Assembly (NCBI GenBank): GCA_948567375.1
Contig: OX419760.1
Location: 36,456,001-36,520,000, forward strand
Reading direction: 5' to 3'
Source: Lunularia cruciata
Lineage: Eukaryota; Streptophyta; Marchantiopsida; Lunulariales; Lunulariaceae
DNA length: 64,000 nucleotides
Shown: positions 12,053 through 25,625 of the stretch, in pieces
Layout: every line of letters starts with the position of its first letter
How positions within the stretch are numbered: the first letter of the stretch is position 1
Translations under genes and position numbers: made by a program
The notes under the pieces: generated by a model
Seen by the model: only the letters and a program-made list of their open reading frames with translations
The model's database searches: none
What the model was told of the DNA's origin: nothing

Positions 12053-14950
12053 AACTCCTGGAGGGTTCTATTTCTGTTCCTCGTCCCAAGCTGACATCGA
12101 ACCTTCATCATGGTCTAAATGATTAGCAGCTTTTGAATCGTTATGTGATATCTCGATCTGTTGATTGATTTGATATCAATCCAAGAATTTCGGCGTGGTT
12201 ATCGGAGTCCCGTCATCTTCGTGACGGGATGCCGGATATCGTCTAACACTGACGATCCCCGCCGTTGCCTGAATTTAGGGACGATTTTGAACATAGCACA
12301 CAACATAGCGAAATGTGTAGAAATTGAAACGAAGCAGCTGTATCGTTCGCGCCTTCGTGAGCGTTCTCGAAGCAGACCCATATTCACTCCACCTATTACC
12401 CGAGAGAAGTTATTGATTACCACTCATTACAAAATTCAATGCGTGAAGCTCAGTCATGAAGTCTCTAAAGTGTGGTGGTTTGTGACATGTGGAATGGTTT
12501 ACCCAATTGACTTGAGTGTATTGTTTGAGACGAGGTTTCTGGATCTTGAGTGTTACAAGCAATTTTCCGACTTCTATACGACATGAAGTTCAGTATCTAG
12601 TCTGAATCCACTAAATTTATATAGATTTGCTGTATTCCCTCATTGTATTATCCGAGCTAAATATTCCTCCTAAACTCGAGTGTAGTAGCTCTTCCTAAAA
12701 CTGGTCTCTTGTACATCTTCTTTGCCGCCAGACTATCTTTACCACAATGAACAATTGATTTAGTATCCGAGTAACACATACAGTAGACCACACAAACTTA
12801 TTGTTGATAATCCTGATCAGGAGAGTGGGCAGAATTCTATGTATTGTTGATCTTGTACCAGGCGGGCAAAATAACTAATTCTGACCAATATTCTGTCATG
12901 CAACCAATAGCCCTTGCGAAATCAACCTTCCGTCCTGATGTACAATCTACACTAGTTGCAAATTGAGCAAAGGGATGACAGATTTGTCTCTTGGGCTGAA
13001 CCGGATCATGTGATGCGACCTCGTTGGGAAATTATTGACTGGTAGATGTTTCCAAAAGGAAGTAAGATAACCTTGGTTCAATTCGTGTTTCAAGTCCCGA
13101 CACTCAAAGTAGCACTGTGATCCATGCTAAGGACTGAAGTGATTCTGGAATTGGATCGTAGATTCGGTATGACCGAATATAGCAAATTACTCATGCACTT
13201 GATCCTCATCGGTGGATAGTTACAACAGTGCACAAATCAACGCGTCCAAGGTTGTCTCAAACTTAGGCCAGAACCATTGGCGCCCGTCTACAAGTTCCCT
13301 CCCAGAAGATTTGTCTTGAATCTTACGTTATCTTGGATTCAGTCACCAGACCAAGAATGTGCAATCGTGGTGGTGATAAGAGAAGACTGACAGTATCACC
13401 ACTGAGCAATAAAGATAAAGATAGAACTAGAGATATATTGCATGCTTGTTCTCTAATATTGTGAAAAAGATCTCCAAGTAGTCTCTGTATTCGTTTAATC
13501 ATGGGAGTTGTTTATCATGAAAAACGCAGGGACACATCACACTTGTTCCGTAACATTGTGAAAAGAGTCCCCGAGTATGAAAATATACCAATCGGTGATA
13601 CCTTTGTGTTTGTAAACCGTTGGAGTTGTTTAGAGCAATGCAAAAGCTTATGTCATAATAGTGAGAGATTGGATGAGCCTATTATCTTATCAACGATTTT
13701 ATTCTCGCTATAGCATATATCGTAATATATTTCAGATAACGCATGTCGACTATCCTACGAAGAACATTAGCATCCAAGGAAAATGATATCCGTTTGAATA
13801 TTTTAATGGAATGTAAATGATTCAAAGCATGCAAAGATGTGAATATGACCTTGGTGCGTGTGACCTTATTAAGCCCTTGGGATGGGATCTTTCCATCAAT
13901 AAAGAAATAAAGAAATAAATAAATAGAGTGAAGAGAGAACCTCTAATGTCTAGAGATTAACTATTGAAGTTCAACATAATTGTGTTTCACGCAAGCGTCC
14001 CGAAACTAATAAAACATTCATGAAAGTAACCCTTTCATTTCTCAACCGGCCGCACTTTGGACTAGTTCCCGAGCATTAGCTTCCTGACCAAAGAACTCCA
14101 TTGCACTGAGAGTCCATGAACGGGGTCGTCGACGTGAGATTCACGATGCTCCTTCCTTCCCTGAGCCTTGAGGGAGCCTTGCACGAGAGTGAGGTCGAAG
14201 CGGGAATGGGCGGCCCACCATCTCGAGCTCGATTTCCGTAGGCCTCAAGGGTTCCAAATCATTTGCAGGACTGTGACTTAGTCGTAGAAGAATCTAGTCA
14301 TTTCCCCGGGGAGGAGGTTTACTCTATTTCTTTAGATTGGACAGGCGTTTCCGTTCTGCAGGGGACAGTCTGTCCTAGTTCCACATATAATTTGGTGGTT
14401 TGCAATTGGTGAGCGTGCATTAATCTGGAATTGCAGACTGAGCAGGAGGGCGAGCGGAAAGTAGTTTGCAAGCGCTTCTCCTAGTTACGAATTGAATTCT
14501 TCAGTGGAAATTAGAAAATCGATCTGCTTGACATTTGTTGCATCTTACCACCCTGGGTTTTGTATCCAGACTAGTGATTTATAGCTGGTGCGTTTATGTT
14601 CGAGGAAGTAAGTTTAGGAGTTTGCCATGGAGTACCGATCAACGGAACTGCTCGTGTTGTAATGTGTGAAGTACCTCGAACTTATAAATCTTGGCGCTTC
14701 AAATCCTCGTGAGGTGGAGGATGGGGAAATTTCGGCAGTAGAGTATTGTGGATGGCCTCATTGTGTCGTACAATCCAGCAGCATTGCTTCTCAACGACGT
14801 TGTCAATCACGAGGGCACATGCCGGGGCAGTTAGGGGCTTTCTGACAGTCGATTGTACCGTCCGTTTAGGATTGTCATCTGTTACTTGGATAAAAGCCCT
14901 GTGCGTTGGGGATACTTGGCCGTGTGAAATTGAAATTGCGGTCTGGCAGC
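12053..14950. other. Intergenic: 3' region of the G-patch gene and 5' region of the OPA3-like gene
   Basis: No gene is supported. An open frame at 12,161-12,586 starts about 110 bases after the G-patch stop. It has no recognisable domain and is probably chance within the 3' UTR. A small hairpin with 8-base arms (12,208-12,215 and 12,222-12,229, loop tcttcg) lies inside it. The stretch 13,880-13,925 has short A-rich repeats (aaataaagaaataaat). From about 14,080 the sequence becomes more GC-rich and reads like promoter and 5' leader of the next gene. Confidence 0.4.
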
Positions 14951-16337
14951 ATGATATTACCGGTTGCCAAGTTAGGCACTTTTGTCCTTAAAACTCTCAG
15001 TAAGCCCCTGGCTAGTCGACTGAAAAGTCAAGCAACTCGCCATCCTCGTTTTCGGCAAGCGATAATCAATTTTGCCCAGGTCAGTTTACAGAGGGATTAT
15101 AATTTCACTTTGAATGCTCACTGTCCTCTTTGTGTTCTGTGTTGTTATTTAACCAGTGGAGATCAAAGCATAATTTGTTTATTCGTAGTGCTTATTACAT
15201 AGTTGATTGTTTTGTTTGAACTCTTGGTTTGCATCGTTCGAAGATTCTGTTTCCGTAGGGAACTGTGACAGTCTCAGGAAGCTCAAGTCGCCTAGTTCTG
15301 CATCTTGAGGATTCTTGCGTCCTTGATAGATGCTCAAGATTGCCTTGAAGAATTTCTAGAAAGTCCCGATTGTCCCTCAATTTGATTATCAAAGCATAGG
15401 GAGGAACTTCGCAGCAATGATGTTTGCAGATTTCGCATGTCCCCTGATCAGAAGCACTCGTGTGTCATTGTCATAAGCTACAACAGGCCAACCATAAATT
15501 TCAAGTGAATCTACAAAGGCGTATTTACGGGCATGCTACTAATGTGGAGATCAGACCTCTTGACGAGGAGAAGGCAGTACAAGCTGCGTCAGATTTTCTT
15601 GGGGAGTTTGTAATTTTTTCTGTAAGTTCGCCCACATGAATAATTTAAACGATTGAAAGAAAGCTTGAAGCTCGTCAAAAAGAAGCTTAAACTTCGGTAG
15701 CATGCTACATGAGTACAGCCTCTTGTTCTTACGAGGTAATTTTGAATGTAATATATAGTGTTTAAAGAGGAATTCTTAAGATGGCGTTGTTTCAGTTGGC
15801 ATTTACTTTTGCCTTTTGTAAGTGACAAGGTTCATTTCTTGGCAGATTGGTGGTGGGCTATTGATCTTTGAAGTACAGCGTAGTGCAAGGTCAGACGCTC
15901 GGAAAGAGGAAGCGCAGAAAAAAGAGGTTGAGGTAAGCACGGGATGGTTTATTGCTCAAATGTGTTGCCTCTAGCTTCCAAGATATGGGCATTAAATAGT
16001 GATCCTAAACATGATACTCAACTCTACTTTTCTTACTGGTCATCTCACTGTTGATTGCCGTTTGCAATGAAGGTCTATGTAGTGATGAACTTAATTTGCT
16101 AAATTTGTGCCTTGTCTTCTAAGTGGTCAGATCTTCTGGTCCTATTTGCTGGTGTTTTGAAGCCGGATTTCATAGCTCACAAACGGGTATATCATGATGT
16201 ATCAGGGTTTGAGGTCAGAAGTTACGGAGTTGATGAAGAGGCTGGAAGTGTTAGAGAGAAGTATGAAAGGAGGGCGTGACATCTCCAGCTGGTTGCCGGT
16301 AATTCAGAGCGACACCAAACAAGCTTCAACATCTTGA
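14951..16337 (+). CDS. OPA3-like mitochondrial protein, 4 exons
   Basis: Exons 14951-15079, 15487-15621, 15846-15932 and 16206-16337 join in phase 0 at every GT-AG junction and give 160 residues, close to the usual plant length. The N-terminus MILPVAKLGTFVLKTLSKPL, then HPRFRQAIINFAQ, RRIYGH and IRPLDEEKAVQAASDFLGE are hallmark OPA3-family blocks. A hydrophobic segment at about 79-97 (FLGEFVIFS-IGGGLLIFE) is followed by a charged coiled coil at 98-138 (RSDARKEEAQKKEVE...ELMKRLEVLERSMK). Human OPA3 is a mitochondrial membrane protein needed for normal mitochondrial morphology and is mutated in optic atrophy; the plant role is not established. The start chosen is the family-conserved Met. Upstream in-frame sequence does not look coding. 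Confidence 0.92.
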
Positions 16338-19300
16338 GAATATTAAAAAGCTGCTGTATTGATATTCCAAACTCCAAATGTTGACGTGGAAGGACATTCG
16401 GGGACCTATACATATATATTTTCTGTCGTAAGCATTCATTTTAGCGATTCAAGTAAAAACCACTTGTAATCTTGTCTGTAGGAGGACAATCTCCTCCCTT
16501 GTCCTAGTTCATCGATCCGAAATTTTACGACCTTAGTTTTGCACTAGGAAATAAATTCTTGGGTGTTATCAGGTTCAGATACGATTGCCTCAAGTCGCCA
16601 CTAACTTGTAAATATCAAATTGAGATAAATTCCAAGACTGAGGTTAAAGAAGAACTTGAACCAGTCTACTCAACCAGTTATGTCTAATCTAACTTTATGC
16701 AGATGTGACATGGAATCTGTTACAATTCATGCTTATTGGAAGTGAATCTAATCTAGTTTCATCAAGTTTCCTTTTTCTGAATCTGAAGCTTCTCATATGA
16801 AGATCATCAAATGGCAAAGACTGGATATTATTACTACATCACTTGTCTTGACCTGCTAATTTCACTGGCCAGCTACCGACCTAAGAATATTCCACGCCCT
16901 CCTCTCTCTTGACTTGAACAGCTGATATAACATGGAGCCTCGTACCCCATGCAAGAGGCCTGTCAAATGGGCAACCCACGTTTAGGACCTGTAACGGCAA
17001 CCTCTTGAAACTTCAATGCAGAGTAAGAAAGGGATATTACTATGCTCTTTCTAGCTCTTTCACGGTTCGACCATTCTAGTGTAACATTTAGCACTTATTG
17101 AAAAACCTTCAGCAACCAGGTGTGTGGGGGAAGCATGTCGCTATGTTCCAAGAACTCTCCCTGTAACTCCTCTAATGAGAAATCCATGCTCACGTTCTGA
17201 ACTATCCAACGACGAGTGCCTTGACACTAATGAGCTCTCGAAAAGAAACTCGGTTCGAGGAGTATTGCCATTCGCTCAGCTACTTTGGGACTACGTTTGT
17301 GCTATTGAGGAGGCTTACTATGACCGCCTTCTGCTTCCTTCAGCTGCTGTAGTGTTTTAGGACTGATATGTTCACATGCTGCGGTATACTCTTTCCAGTC
17401 CTCTAACACTGACGGTCCCCATTCTCTTAGCGATTTCGATTCGGTCTGCTTGACGCGACTGTCGATTTCATGGCTTGTACACGATTCCCGACTTCAGATT
17501 AACTGAATCTTTCTCGTCTGGCTAGTTTGGTAGTCGTTTCCCCGTTGAGATTTTTTCTCTACATGCGCTGTTTACCTGTTACGTTTATTCGATGCATGCT
17601 ATTGGTATATAAGTGTTGCTCTTTAATTATTTCGTAGATGGCGTTTACTTCTGCTTATATTCGACCAGTTGTTTACATTTCTCTCCTTCTCCGATTTTAT
17701 ACTAATTCCGTCTTGCACATCTTTTGTATACATCACATATCATTCATCTCATTTGCATTCAATGAGTTCTGGATTTCCCGTTCCTCGAACGGCTTCTGTC
17801 CTCATTTCTCAACATCCAACTGCAGATATGGAACAATCATAACAATCAATCAATACAAAGAATCTTTCATACATAGTACCAACTTTCAAAAAGATTCTGC
17901 TATCTGAGGATCGATGGCAACACTATCTGAGTCCAAACCAACTCTCGTTACCGATCGACCTTCATATGACAGGGAAACTAAGTTTTGTCGAGGATGTATG
18001 TGGTTAACTCATCATATGTAAACATCAACAAGAAACTTCAAGTTTTAGGTCCTGATCATCAATGTTGAGTACACACATATTAAAGTTTCCACTGATAGAA
18101 GACAATCAACGCACTTTCAAAGTATCGACATTTTATCCTTTACTCCATGACAAAAGCCAGCAGTTACTGGACGATCAATACGCTTTATTAGAAAAACCAG
18201 ACGACGGTTGATTAAGTATGCCATAACAACCTCCTGGATGTATTTGATGGGAAGTGAACCGTATGATGCAGGAAAGGTGGTCTCCTAGCTTTCCAACCTT
18301 CTAGAGCTATTGGGTTTGTTGTGACAGCCATGGATTCAGGTCGGATCGACAGGGTTGGTTCAAAACGTTCTACAAGTTGAGCCGGTCTTTCGGCTTCCTT
18401 GTCATCTCACTACCATGGCTCTTAGTTAGATGTACGATTATTCTCAGGTCGTCAATGTACTATTGTAATACACACGATTATTTGATACACGACCTGAAAG
18501 AAGAGATGGGGCAAATTCTGATGCAGGAACTGAAAATGAGATAGGGTAAATTTAGGAGTCGTTCTATACTGCCAATGAGAAGGTAAATCATAGCTCAGTT
18601 TTCAAGGAGACTATTTGGTGAAAACAGATTTTGGGTTGCTGTTTCTTTTCCCGAGATCCTAGAAAAAGATTTAGTATGTCTGCACTCAAAACCCGATAAA
18701 TTTTTCTTGAGGTCGAGATATTCTTGCAGTGTAGCCCAGTGTAGACGCACTTGCAATATAATTGGTAAGAACAGGTCATTCCCACGAGGATACTGTTTGG
18801 AGTTGGCTAGGAGTGAAGTGAAAGTGTCGCTTTGTCACAAGTCTGCTATTGTTATGTAGTTAACCTCTTGGCCAGGACAATTTCCAGAAGAGGGTAGAGT
18901 ACACTTCTGAGGCACACTACAGCAAAAACAAAACCACTAAATCACATTCATGAATGATATCTCTCTTCACGGGCTCTTGAAGGTGATTATTCAGTTTGTC
19001 ATGTTGGTCATCTGCACCTAAGGTCTGTCTTGCAGTTATCTATATAATGTGTACCACAACACCAATGAGAGCCTTCTACCCTTCCCAAAAGGCACTCCTC
19101 ACTGCTATACTGCAGGTTTGCAGTACCATGAGCTTTTCATTACATGATACTTTATGACACTCACAGCCATCATGACTCTCAATGCGTCACCTCGACCCTT
19201 CAAAACTACCAAGCCTGACTGCCCTCCCGCACCTCAGCACTTGTGTTCCTACTTCAAGTTTCTCACCACTACTCGATTGAGTGATCACAAAATACACACC

Positions 19301-19380
19301 ATACTGCCATTGATACACTCAGGATCTAAGAGGTCCTCAGGCATCGTCCCCACAATAGAGTAAAATTTGCAAACACACAA
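16338..19380. other. Intergenic, no confident gene
   Basis: The sequence is non-repetitive. A plus-strand open frame at 17,124-17,360 (78 codons) has fairly even composition and could be an exon or small gene, but I recognise no family and find no convincing splice partners. AT-rich and pyrimidine-rich segments at 17,500-17,900 look non-coding. Nothing else is supported on either strand. Confidence 0.3.
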
Positions 19381-22193
19381 GCAAAGTGAATGCACATTCA
19401 TGAGTTTGAACGGACAGGTATAAGGTATGGAATTCCAATCTGTGCTGACTAAATCTGTATTAAGTCAGGGCGTCTCCCCTTATAATTTCTATAACAACAA
19501 GATCTGGTGCATCCAAGGTTGTGCAATGCCACAACCCCATAACTATGAATTAAGACTAACCCTATTCTACCTAATTGGTTGTTATGGATTAAATGCTATG
19601 GCAGTGCCACCTGTAGAGAGGTACTTAATGTGCATTCTACCAATACTATGACTCTAGCTACACATTGGGAGAATGGTCCAAACAATCAGATAGTTACAAA
19701 AGAATCAATTTAATGTACAAAGCCTTAATTGCTCAAAGGATTCCTATACATGTCATCGCATAGAGACATTCTATCATGATGAAGTCCCCATCACAATGAA
19801 GTCACAACCTGATGGTTGTGTCATGACGATCACATCATGATGGTCCAAAACTATATAATTATACAAGTATTGTACACCACTATCTACTTCCTTGACCCTC
19901 CTTCACCTTATATCTCTGAATTAGCTCCTTGACGTGTTCATTATACTCCTCCAGTTTGTGGTGGATATTGCTTAAGACACTTTTGAACTTGGCATCACCA
20001 TGCTTGCACAACTTCTCTACCAGCTTGGTTAATTGCTCAATGGAGTAGGTCTTGGCTTCTAAGGCATGTATTTCCGACTTCAACTCCTGTAGCTTAGCCT
20101 GGTGAGCTTGGGTCATAACAACCAATTCCACTTGGATTCTTTAGCCTATTAGTAGTGTCTTCCATGACTGTAAGAACTCTCATTTGTTCCTCATCTAGAG
20201 TATCACGGATGGATTGCAAATCCATCTACACCTCTTGTTTGACTTGTACTCGGAGGATGTAGGCTCTATCTTCATGGTCAGCCACAATTATGGACAACTC
20301 CTTGATGTGCATCTTGGCAACTTCCAAGGTGACATCATGAGATTTCTCCTTTGTGGCCTTTTCCTTCCGCAAACCATCTAGCTCCTTCTTCAAGGACATC
20401 ACCTCCTTGTCCCTAACATCCAACTCCTTGGCATGCTTCTTCTTCATCTCCACCACCCGCCGCTCAGATCTATCCTTGATAGTTGTTAAGTTGGAGTCCA
20501 ATTGGGTCATCCACTGCCTTGAGCCTGTTATCTCTTGCTTCATCTTGGCTATCTCTTGATCCTTTTTCCGCATGCTCTCCTCCTATGTGGTCTTGTAATC
20601 CATGAAGGCCTTTTCTTGCTAGGTAGACCCTGCCTTCATCACTACAAGGTCTGCCTTGAAACTCTATAGTTCCTCCTTATGCTTTATTAGCATGGTGTCA
20701 ATGTCATGCTTCCAAGCCTTGTAATTGTAGAAAAGCACAATGAATTAACCATGCTTTGTCTTCAAGGAGGCTTCCTGATTTTCTAGAGCAACTTCAAGGT
20801 GAAAAATTGAACCTCCATAGAAGATGGGTCTTCTTCCCTTTGTAGTGCCCCACTCCCTCTTTGTGGTGCTCCCCGGCCATGGTCACCATACTGACCTCTC
20901 CCTTCTGCTTACGTCAGCCGTCTCGGAGACAGGCCATCTCTCGCGATTCTCTTGGGTCATGATGTTGGTAGTCCTACACACCATACCCTTTTATTTCTAT
21001 GAGTTGGGTCTCCAAGTGCAAAATGTGGCCAAAAAATTGACCAACACCTTCTCTATAGCTGGTTTATCCCATACAACCATCTGAATGTGAAAGTGCAAGA
21101 AATCAATCATCTCTTGTGATACATCACCTCAAGGTCAATTTCTTGGTAGGGGGGAGTAGTTTTTTTGAGGTTCTTCAGTATTGGTCCCAACATGTAGACA
21201 ACGTAGGATGGCAATGGAGGATAGTTGGGTGGGTACATGAAGGGTCCCTCCGTGTACACCGGTGGACTTGGCTTGGGCCTTAACACCTCTTGTGGTGGGG
21301 CCGGCATAGCTCCACTAGCTTGCAGAAGATCTCGAGTCAGGGCGAGGATCATTGGGGCATGCTGCACTCATTGTGCTCTTGAGGTATTCACTGGTCCCCC
21401 TTCATCACTTCAGCCCCTCCATCACTTCCCAATCATGATTTGTCATTGGGATGGGAAGTCTCCTCCTCCAAAGAGTCCACTCCCTGAGGGTTCAGTCTCA
21501 GTCTCTTCCCAGTCCTTGGCAGAGTCACAACTGCCTTCAGTTTGCTTGTTCCCTCCCCAATAGCCTTGTCAATGGGCACCCAATACCCATCTTTTGGTAA
21601 TTTATGAAGGCATCCTTATACTTCTTGATCTCGCCCTCATATCCCAATTGGTGTTGATAACACCCCGAGTGATAGTAATGAGCTGGGAAGAGCTTCCTCT
21701 CCTCCTTCTACAGTAGTCTCATCATGATATAGAAATGCAGCATGAATGGTGAGGGGAAAGTAGGTCCTCATGTCATTTGCAACTGCTCCATAAGCTCTAG
21801 GGTTTGATGACAGAACATCTCTGCAGGTTTGCCTTCATGCAGTAGTTGGAAAAAGATTGCCTGCCCATTGTTCACGTATATTTTCTGTGAGGATTTGAAC
21901 AACTTCACAAACAAGGTGACCATAGTGTGTTGAACAGGGCCATGATATCCTTCCACCTTCCAACCATTCCCCGTCTTCTTGTGTTTGAACAAAGATTCAA
22001 ACTTCTTGGTCATTTCTTTCAATGGTCAGGGGTAGTCTTTATAAAGGTGCATTCCCCCGAGCAATTTCTGCCCGTGCTCCTCAGTCCACAAAAACAAGTT
22101 TCCTCTCAAGTCAGAGAAGTTCAGGTTCTTCTTCTCCTTAATCTCCACTAGCATTGGGAGGTATGCAAATCCCAAATCCACAATAGAAAGCAT
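19381..22193 (-). pseudogene. Family X copy C: unrecognised coiled-coil protein, broken
   Basis: Reading the minus strand from an ATG at 22,193, the frame gives a start like MLSIVDLGFAYLPMLVEIKE, then LNFSDLRGNLFLWTEEHGQKLL, a stop near 22,030, and a globular part at 22,022-21,768 (KKFESLFKHKKTGNGWKVEG, QAIFFQLLHEGK). A block like FPSPFMLHFYIMMRLL...ER follows and aligns with the HFYFGLNLLTVEER block of copy B. Downstream, 20,573-20,226 and 20,131-19,880 encode long charged heptad-rich coiled coils. Stops and frameshifts separate the pieces. A TATA-like attataaggggag lies on the minus strand near 19,480, past the stop, where copy B has atatttaaggggag. I do not know the function. Confidence 0.55.
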
Positions 22194-22620
22194 AAATGTG
22201 TTGAATTCAAGTACTCAACATAGCAATACCATGCACACTTCTCTACTCTGGGTGACCGCAATATGACAACAGACTTCTTCTTTGGGGGGACATCACGACA
22301 GGAAAGCGCACCTCAAATCTGATTCTCACTTTGTGCTCTCAATCCCGGTCACCCTCACTCACAATCTCTCAAATTTCTCAAAGGTTCTAAGCTCTTCTTG
22401 CTTATATAATGTTCTCACCCGCACAACTTCAAATGCTCCAAGAATGGGTAGAGCAAGACAATTCAATCAAACTTTACCTCCTTGCAAGGTGCTGTATTTA
22501 TACATTTTAATCAATCCGTTTGAGATTTTGGTGGGCATTTCTGGTGAAGCATCATGGTCTGTGTATGTGTAAAGCAGCACAAGGACTGATGGAGACTGAA
22601 ACTGGTTCTTCATTCTATGG
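22194..22620 (-). promoter_or_regulatory. Putative leader and promoter of family X copy C
   Basis: On the minus strand a TATA-like tataaatacagc lies near 22,500, roughly 300 bases upstream of the proposed ATG at 22,193. Between them runs a purine-rich leader with gagaaatttgagagattgtgag. This is inferred from position and composition only. Confidence 0.25.
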
Positions 22621-22899
22621 GTCAGTTCCTTGTTAAACAGGAAGTTTAAGCATTAGCTACTGACAGCGGCTCCCGACATGTCATCCCACACTCGTGTTCA
22701 TTGTACCTTTGTTCCAGGATCTTTGTTTGAACATCCTCTCCCCTTTCTGGGTGACTCTTTAGGAATTTCATGACTACTGAGTTATAAGCCACACTTTATA
22801 CCTTCAAACATCATCCTACTCAACATGATGAGCTTATTTGGGGAAAACAAAAACAGAAAATCTGCTCAAGGGAAGATCAGGTGGGATGTGATAATTCTC

Positions 22900-24330
22900 T
22901 TTAAAGGTCATAATTGATATAAGCATGATTTTTTTATAATTCCAATAAAAAAATAAGTAATAAGTTCATATCCATATTTTTAAGCCTTCAATAAATATTA
23001 TTTAGATGTGATTGAATAGTTTTTCAAGTTTTTATTCATCTACTAAAACTACCATATATGCAGTTTTCTGAGCAGGAGCTTAGAATGAAGTAACATAATC
23101 CTCCGGTTTTAGTAAAAGAATAAATCATCATCAAATGAACCATTATTATTCTATATTTTGTAAATATAATCCGTTTACCGTCATCATTGGTTGCATCATT
23201 AACCATTGCGATCATTAACTCAATTGCAATAATTTACTATGATGAAAGTAAATATACTGACATCTTAGTCAAATGGTCAGTCTCCTTATTCATCTACAGA
23301 CCATAGTTATATATAGTAATTAATTATTTAAAAATAATAAAAATAATTTACACGAGACAAATCTCTGAAATACATTTCAATTGGTAAATTAAACTCTTCT
23401 GTAGTCCTTCCACGAAATATATTTCTTGCAAAAACCTATTAAAGATATATTCTTTTCGTAAATTTCCAGGTGAAATTATTCTCTTTCGAGCCTTCTTATT
23501 AATAGTATAAATTTTTCTGAATTCTAAATAGATATTAAATATTATTTTAAACACCATAATACTAAAACATATATAAATTATTTCAGTTATTTTTAATTAA
23601 TATAAATTATATCAATTTTACAAGAGACAGAATAATTATACTCAAAAAATTTATCAATCCACGTATGAAAATGTGTAGAATCTAGAAAGCATCAAGGATA
23701 AATATGTAAGGAGGAAAATTTTCTCCCTATTTAATTATCCCACACATCGTATGAATATGTGTTCTTATAAGTTTCTAATTTAATACTAGTACGTCAAATT
23801 GATACGACTATATATACTTTAGAGTCCAAACTTACAGCCTGAATTAAGAGTTCATTCATACTCCTGTCTGAGTATGGCATCATACATTAATATCAATAAA
23901 TTTTTCTCTATATATTTAACATTAGGAGACACTAACCTATAACCTTTATGAAATTTTTTATCCAAAATATAAACTAACTAGAACGTACATAACTAATCCC
24001 ATTTCTGTTATATATATCCCCTATTTTCTAACTATAGCTGGACTCTTAACGAATAAAATACTGATTGTTTTTGGATCGTTAACCCCAATCATTAATTTGA
24101 AGCTACCATTTGCCTCTCCCACTCCCTGCCTGTTCAAATAAATCAAGAACCGCATCTCGTTCTGAATAACCATACCTGTTTATAATATGAAAGTCTACCA
24201 AAAGAACAAAATTGTCTCTTTTAGCTCCCAATACTGCTACCTTGTTATTTGGAGAAAGCTGACCATTTGACCACCATTAGGCATTACTTCCTACGGTATT
24301 ATAGCTTTGTCTCAAAATTCTAGCCATATT
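22900..24330. other. Strongly AT-rich intergenic block
   Basis: From about 22,920 to 24,080 the sequence is markedly AT-rich (runs such as taattaattatttaaaaataataaaaataa), with no coding signature on either strand. It sits immediately upstream of the duplicated metacaspase segment. A similar AT-rich block precedes the second duplicate at 39,560-40,060. Confidence 0.5.
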
Positions 24331-24339
24331 TTAGTTGAA

Positions 24340-24633
24340 AGGACAAGGAAAAGTTTCAATTAAAGCATCTCGGCACATATAAAACTGATATTTAAGTTGG
24401 AATCACACAGCCATGTGTTTGTAGCCATTGACACTTTCGACAAGACAGCTACTGTGCTTACATTGTAACAGACCTTCTGTCTGGCTCGTCGGAAGTGGAA
24501 ATCAATCTAAAGACAGGTAAGATATACATCGCGTCCTCAGGTTACAGCGAAACATGTCATTTTAAATCTCGTTAGTACAGAAGCCTCAGAGTGTTAGTGT
24601 TAGTTGGAAGTCAGTTAGTCTCATTCGATCGAG
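24340..24633 (+). repeat. Duplicated upstream segment of the metacaspase locus (copy 1)
   Basis: The sequence from ggaaaagtttcaattaaagc to gttggaagtcagttagtctc is repeated with few changes at about 40,065-40,350. Shared landmarks include gacagctactgtgct, cagaccttctgtctggctcg and cagaagcctcagagtgttag. In this copy it leads directly into a metacaspase relic. At 40,350 it leads into unrelated sequence. Confidence 0.75.
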
Positions 24634-25625
24634 GTATGGGACAGTGAGTTGCAAGGATGTCAACGATGTTACAAGGACGTTCTCGAGAAGTACGGATTCG
24701 AAGAAAGTAACATTGTGTTTATGGTTGATACCGATGAGGAGTCTCTTCAGGGGAAAATATTCTGGAACAAGTCAGGGCAGCAATTTCCTCCTCTCAGTAC
24801 GGAAGGATTTGCTGTTTCTCCACTTCAGTGACCACGGTGGCCAGGTTGAAGCAGAAAGTGGTGACCAGGAGGAGGATGGACAGGACGAATGGGTTTTTCC
24901 TACAGATATGAATCATATGACTGGTACATAGAGCTCACGATCATTTAAATTGATACCTCTCGAATATGTACTTAAGATCTTGGAGAGTAAGTTGCAATGC
25001 AGTTGTAGAAATTATGTACGATCTTTGACATGGTTTGTCTTTTGCTCGATATGATTTGTGACTGTTTGCATATGACTGTTTCAGGATTATCTTGACAAAT
25101 TTGAATCATGGAGACTTGTTCGCTTTCGTCTACGATTCTTGTAAACGCGGTGGGTTGCTATACTCGCAAGAGCTGCAAGTAGGAATCGGTGAGGACGGAG
25201 AAGAGGGAGATGAGACTGAGCCCACGGGAGAGGAGCTTGCAACCCGCGGGGCACCTAGAACAGAAAGAATTTTATCACAACAAGCCCTTGCCCAGAGATT
25301 GTGACTGTTGTGACTCATGGCCTCATAGCCGAAACTCTTGTCCGGGGTGTCAGGCCACCAGTCACAACAAGGAACAATCAGGTCTACAATCTACGAGCAA
25401 TTCAAGAAAGATGCTAGCCCAACGTTTAAGGAGTTCATCAAGAATTTGCTCACTCGTTTAGAATTTGATCATTCTAAAATCTTTAGGAATTGCGGTGTAT
25501 GCTAAAGAAGATATTAAAGTATGGTTACGCCGACAAGCAACAGTGCACGTGGGTACCTTTGAGGAAGTTCCAAAGGAGCAGTGGGCTGATTTATAAAGAG
25601 AAGTTTGGAAGCTGTGAGTATTTCT
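24634..25625 (+). pseudogene. Type II metacaspase pseudogene
   Basis: Relics of both exons of the intact gene at 27,923-29,444 are present. In different frames 24,650-24,924 gives GFEESNIVFMVDTDEE and then LFLHFSDHGGQVEAESGDQE...DGQDEWVFPTDMN, keeping the catalytic His block. Exon 2 resumes near 25,084 with ILTNLNHGDLFAFVYDSCKRGGLL, keeping the Cys, then QELQVG and an acidic linker. After 25,305 only frameshifted nucleotide similarity remains (for example ttgaggaagttccaaaggag). The start codon region is not conserved, exon 1 carries a frameshift, and the start of exon 2 has lost about 13 bases. It cannot make a working protease. Confidence 0.85.

Noticed and set aside
12161-12586. A 141-codon plus-strand frame after the G-patch gene
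   Set aside because: It has no domain and no splice context, begins in the probable 3' UTR, and its composition looks random.
20226-20573. Coiled coil resembling a myosin or kinesin stalk
   Set aside because: Charged heptads alone are not specific. No motor domain is present, and the segment recurs in repeat copies.
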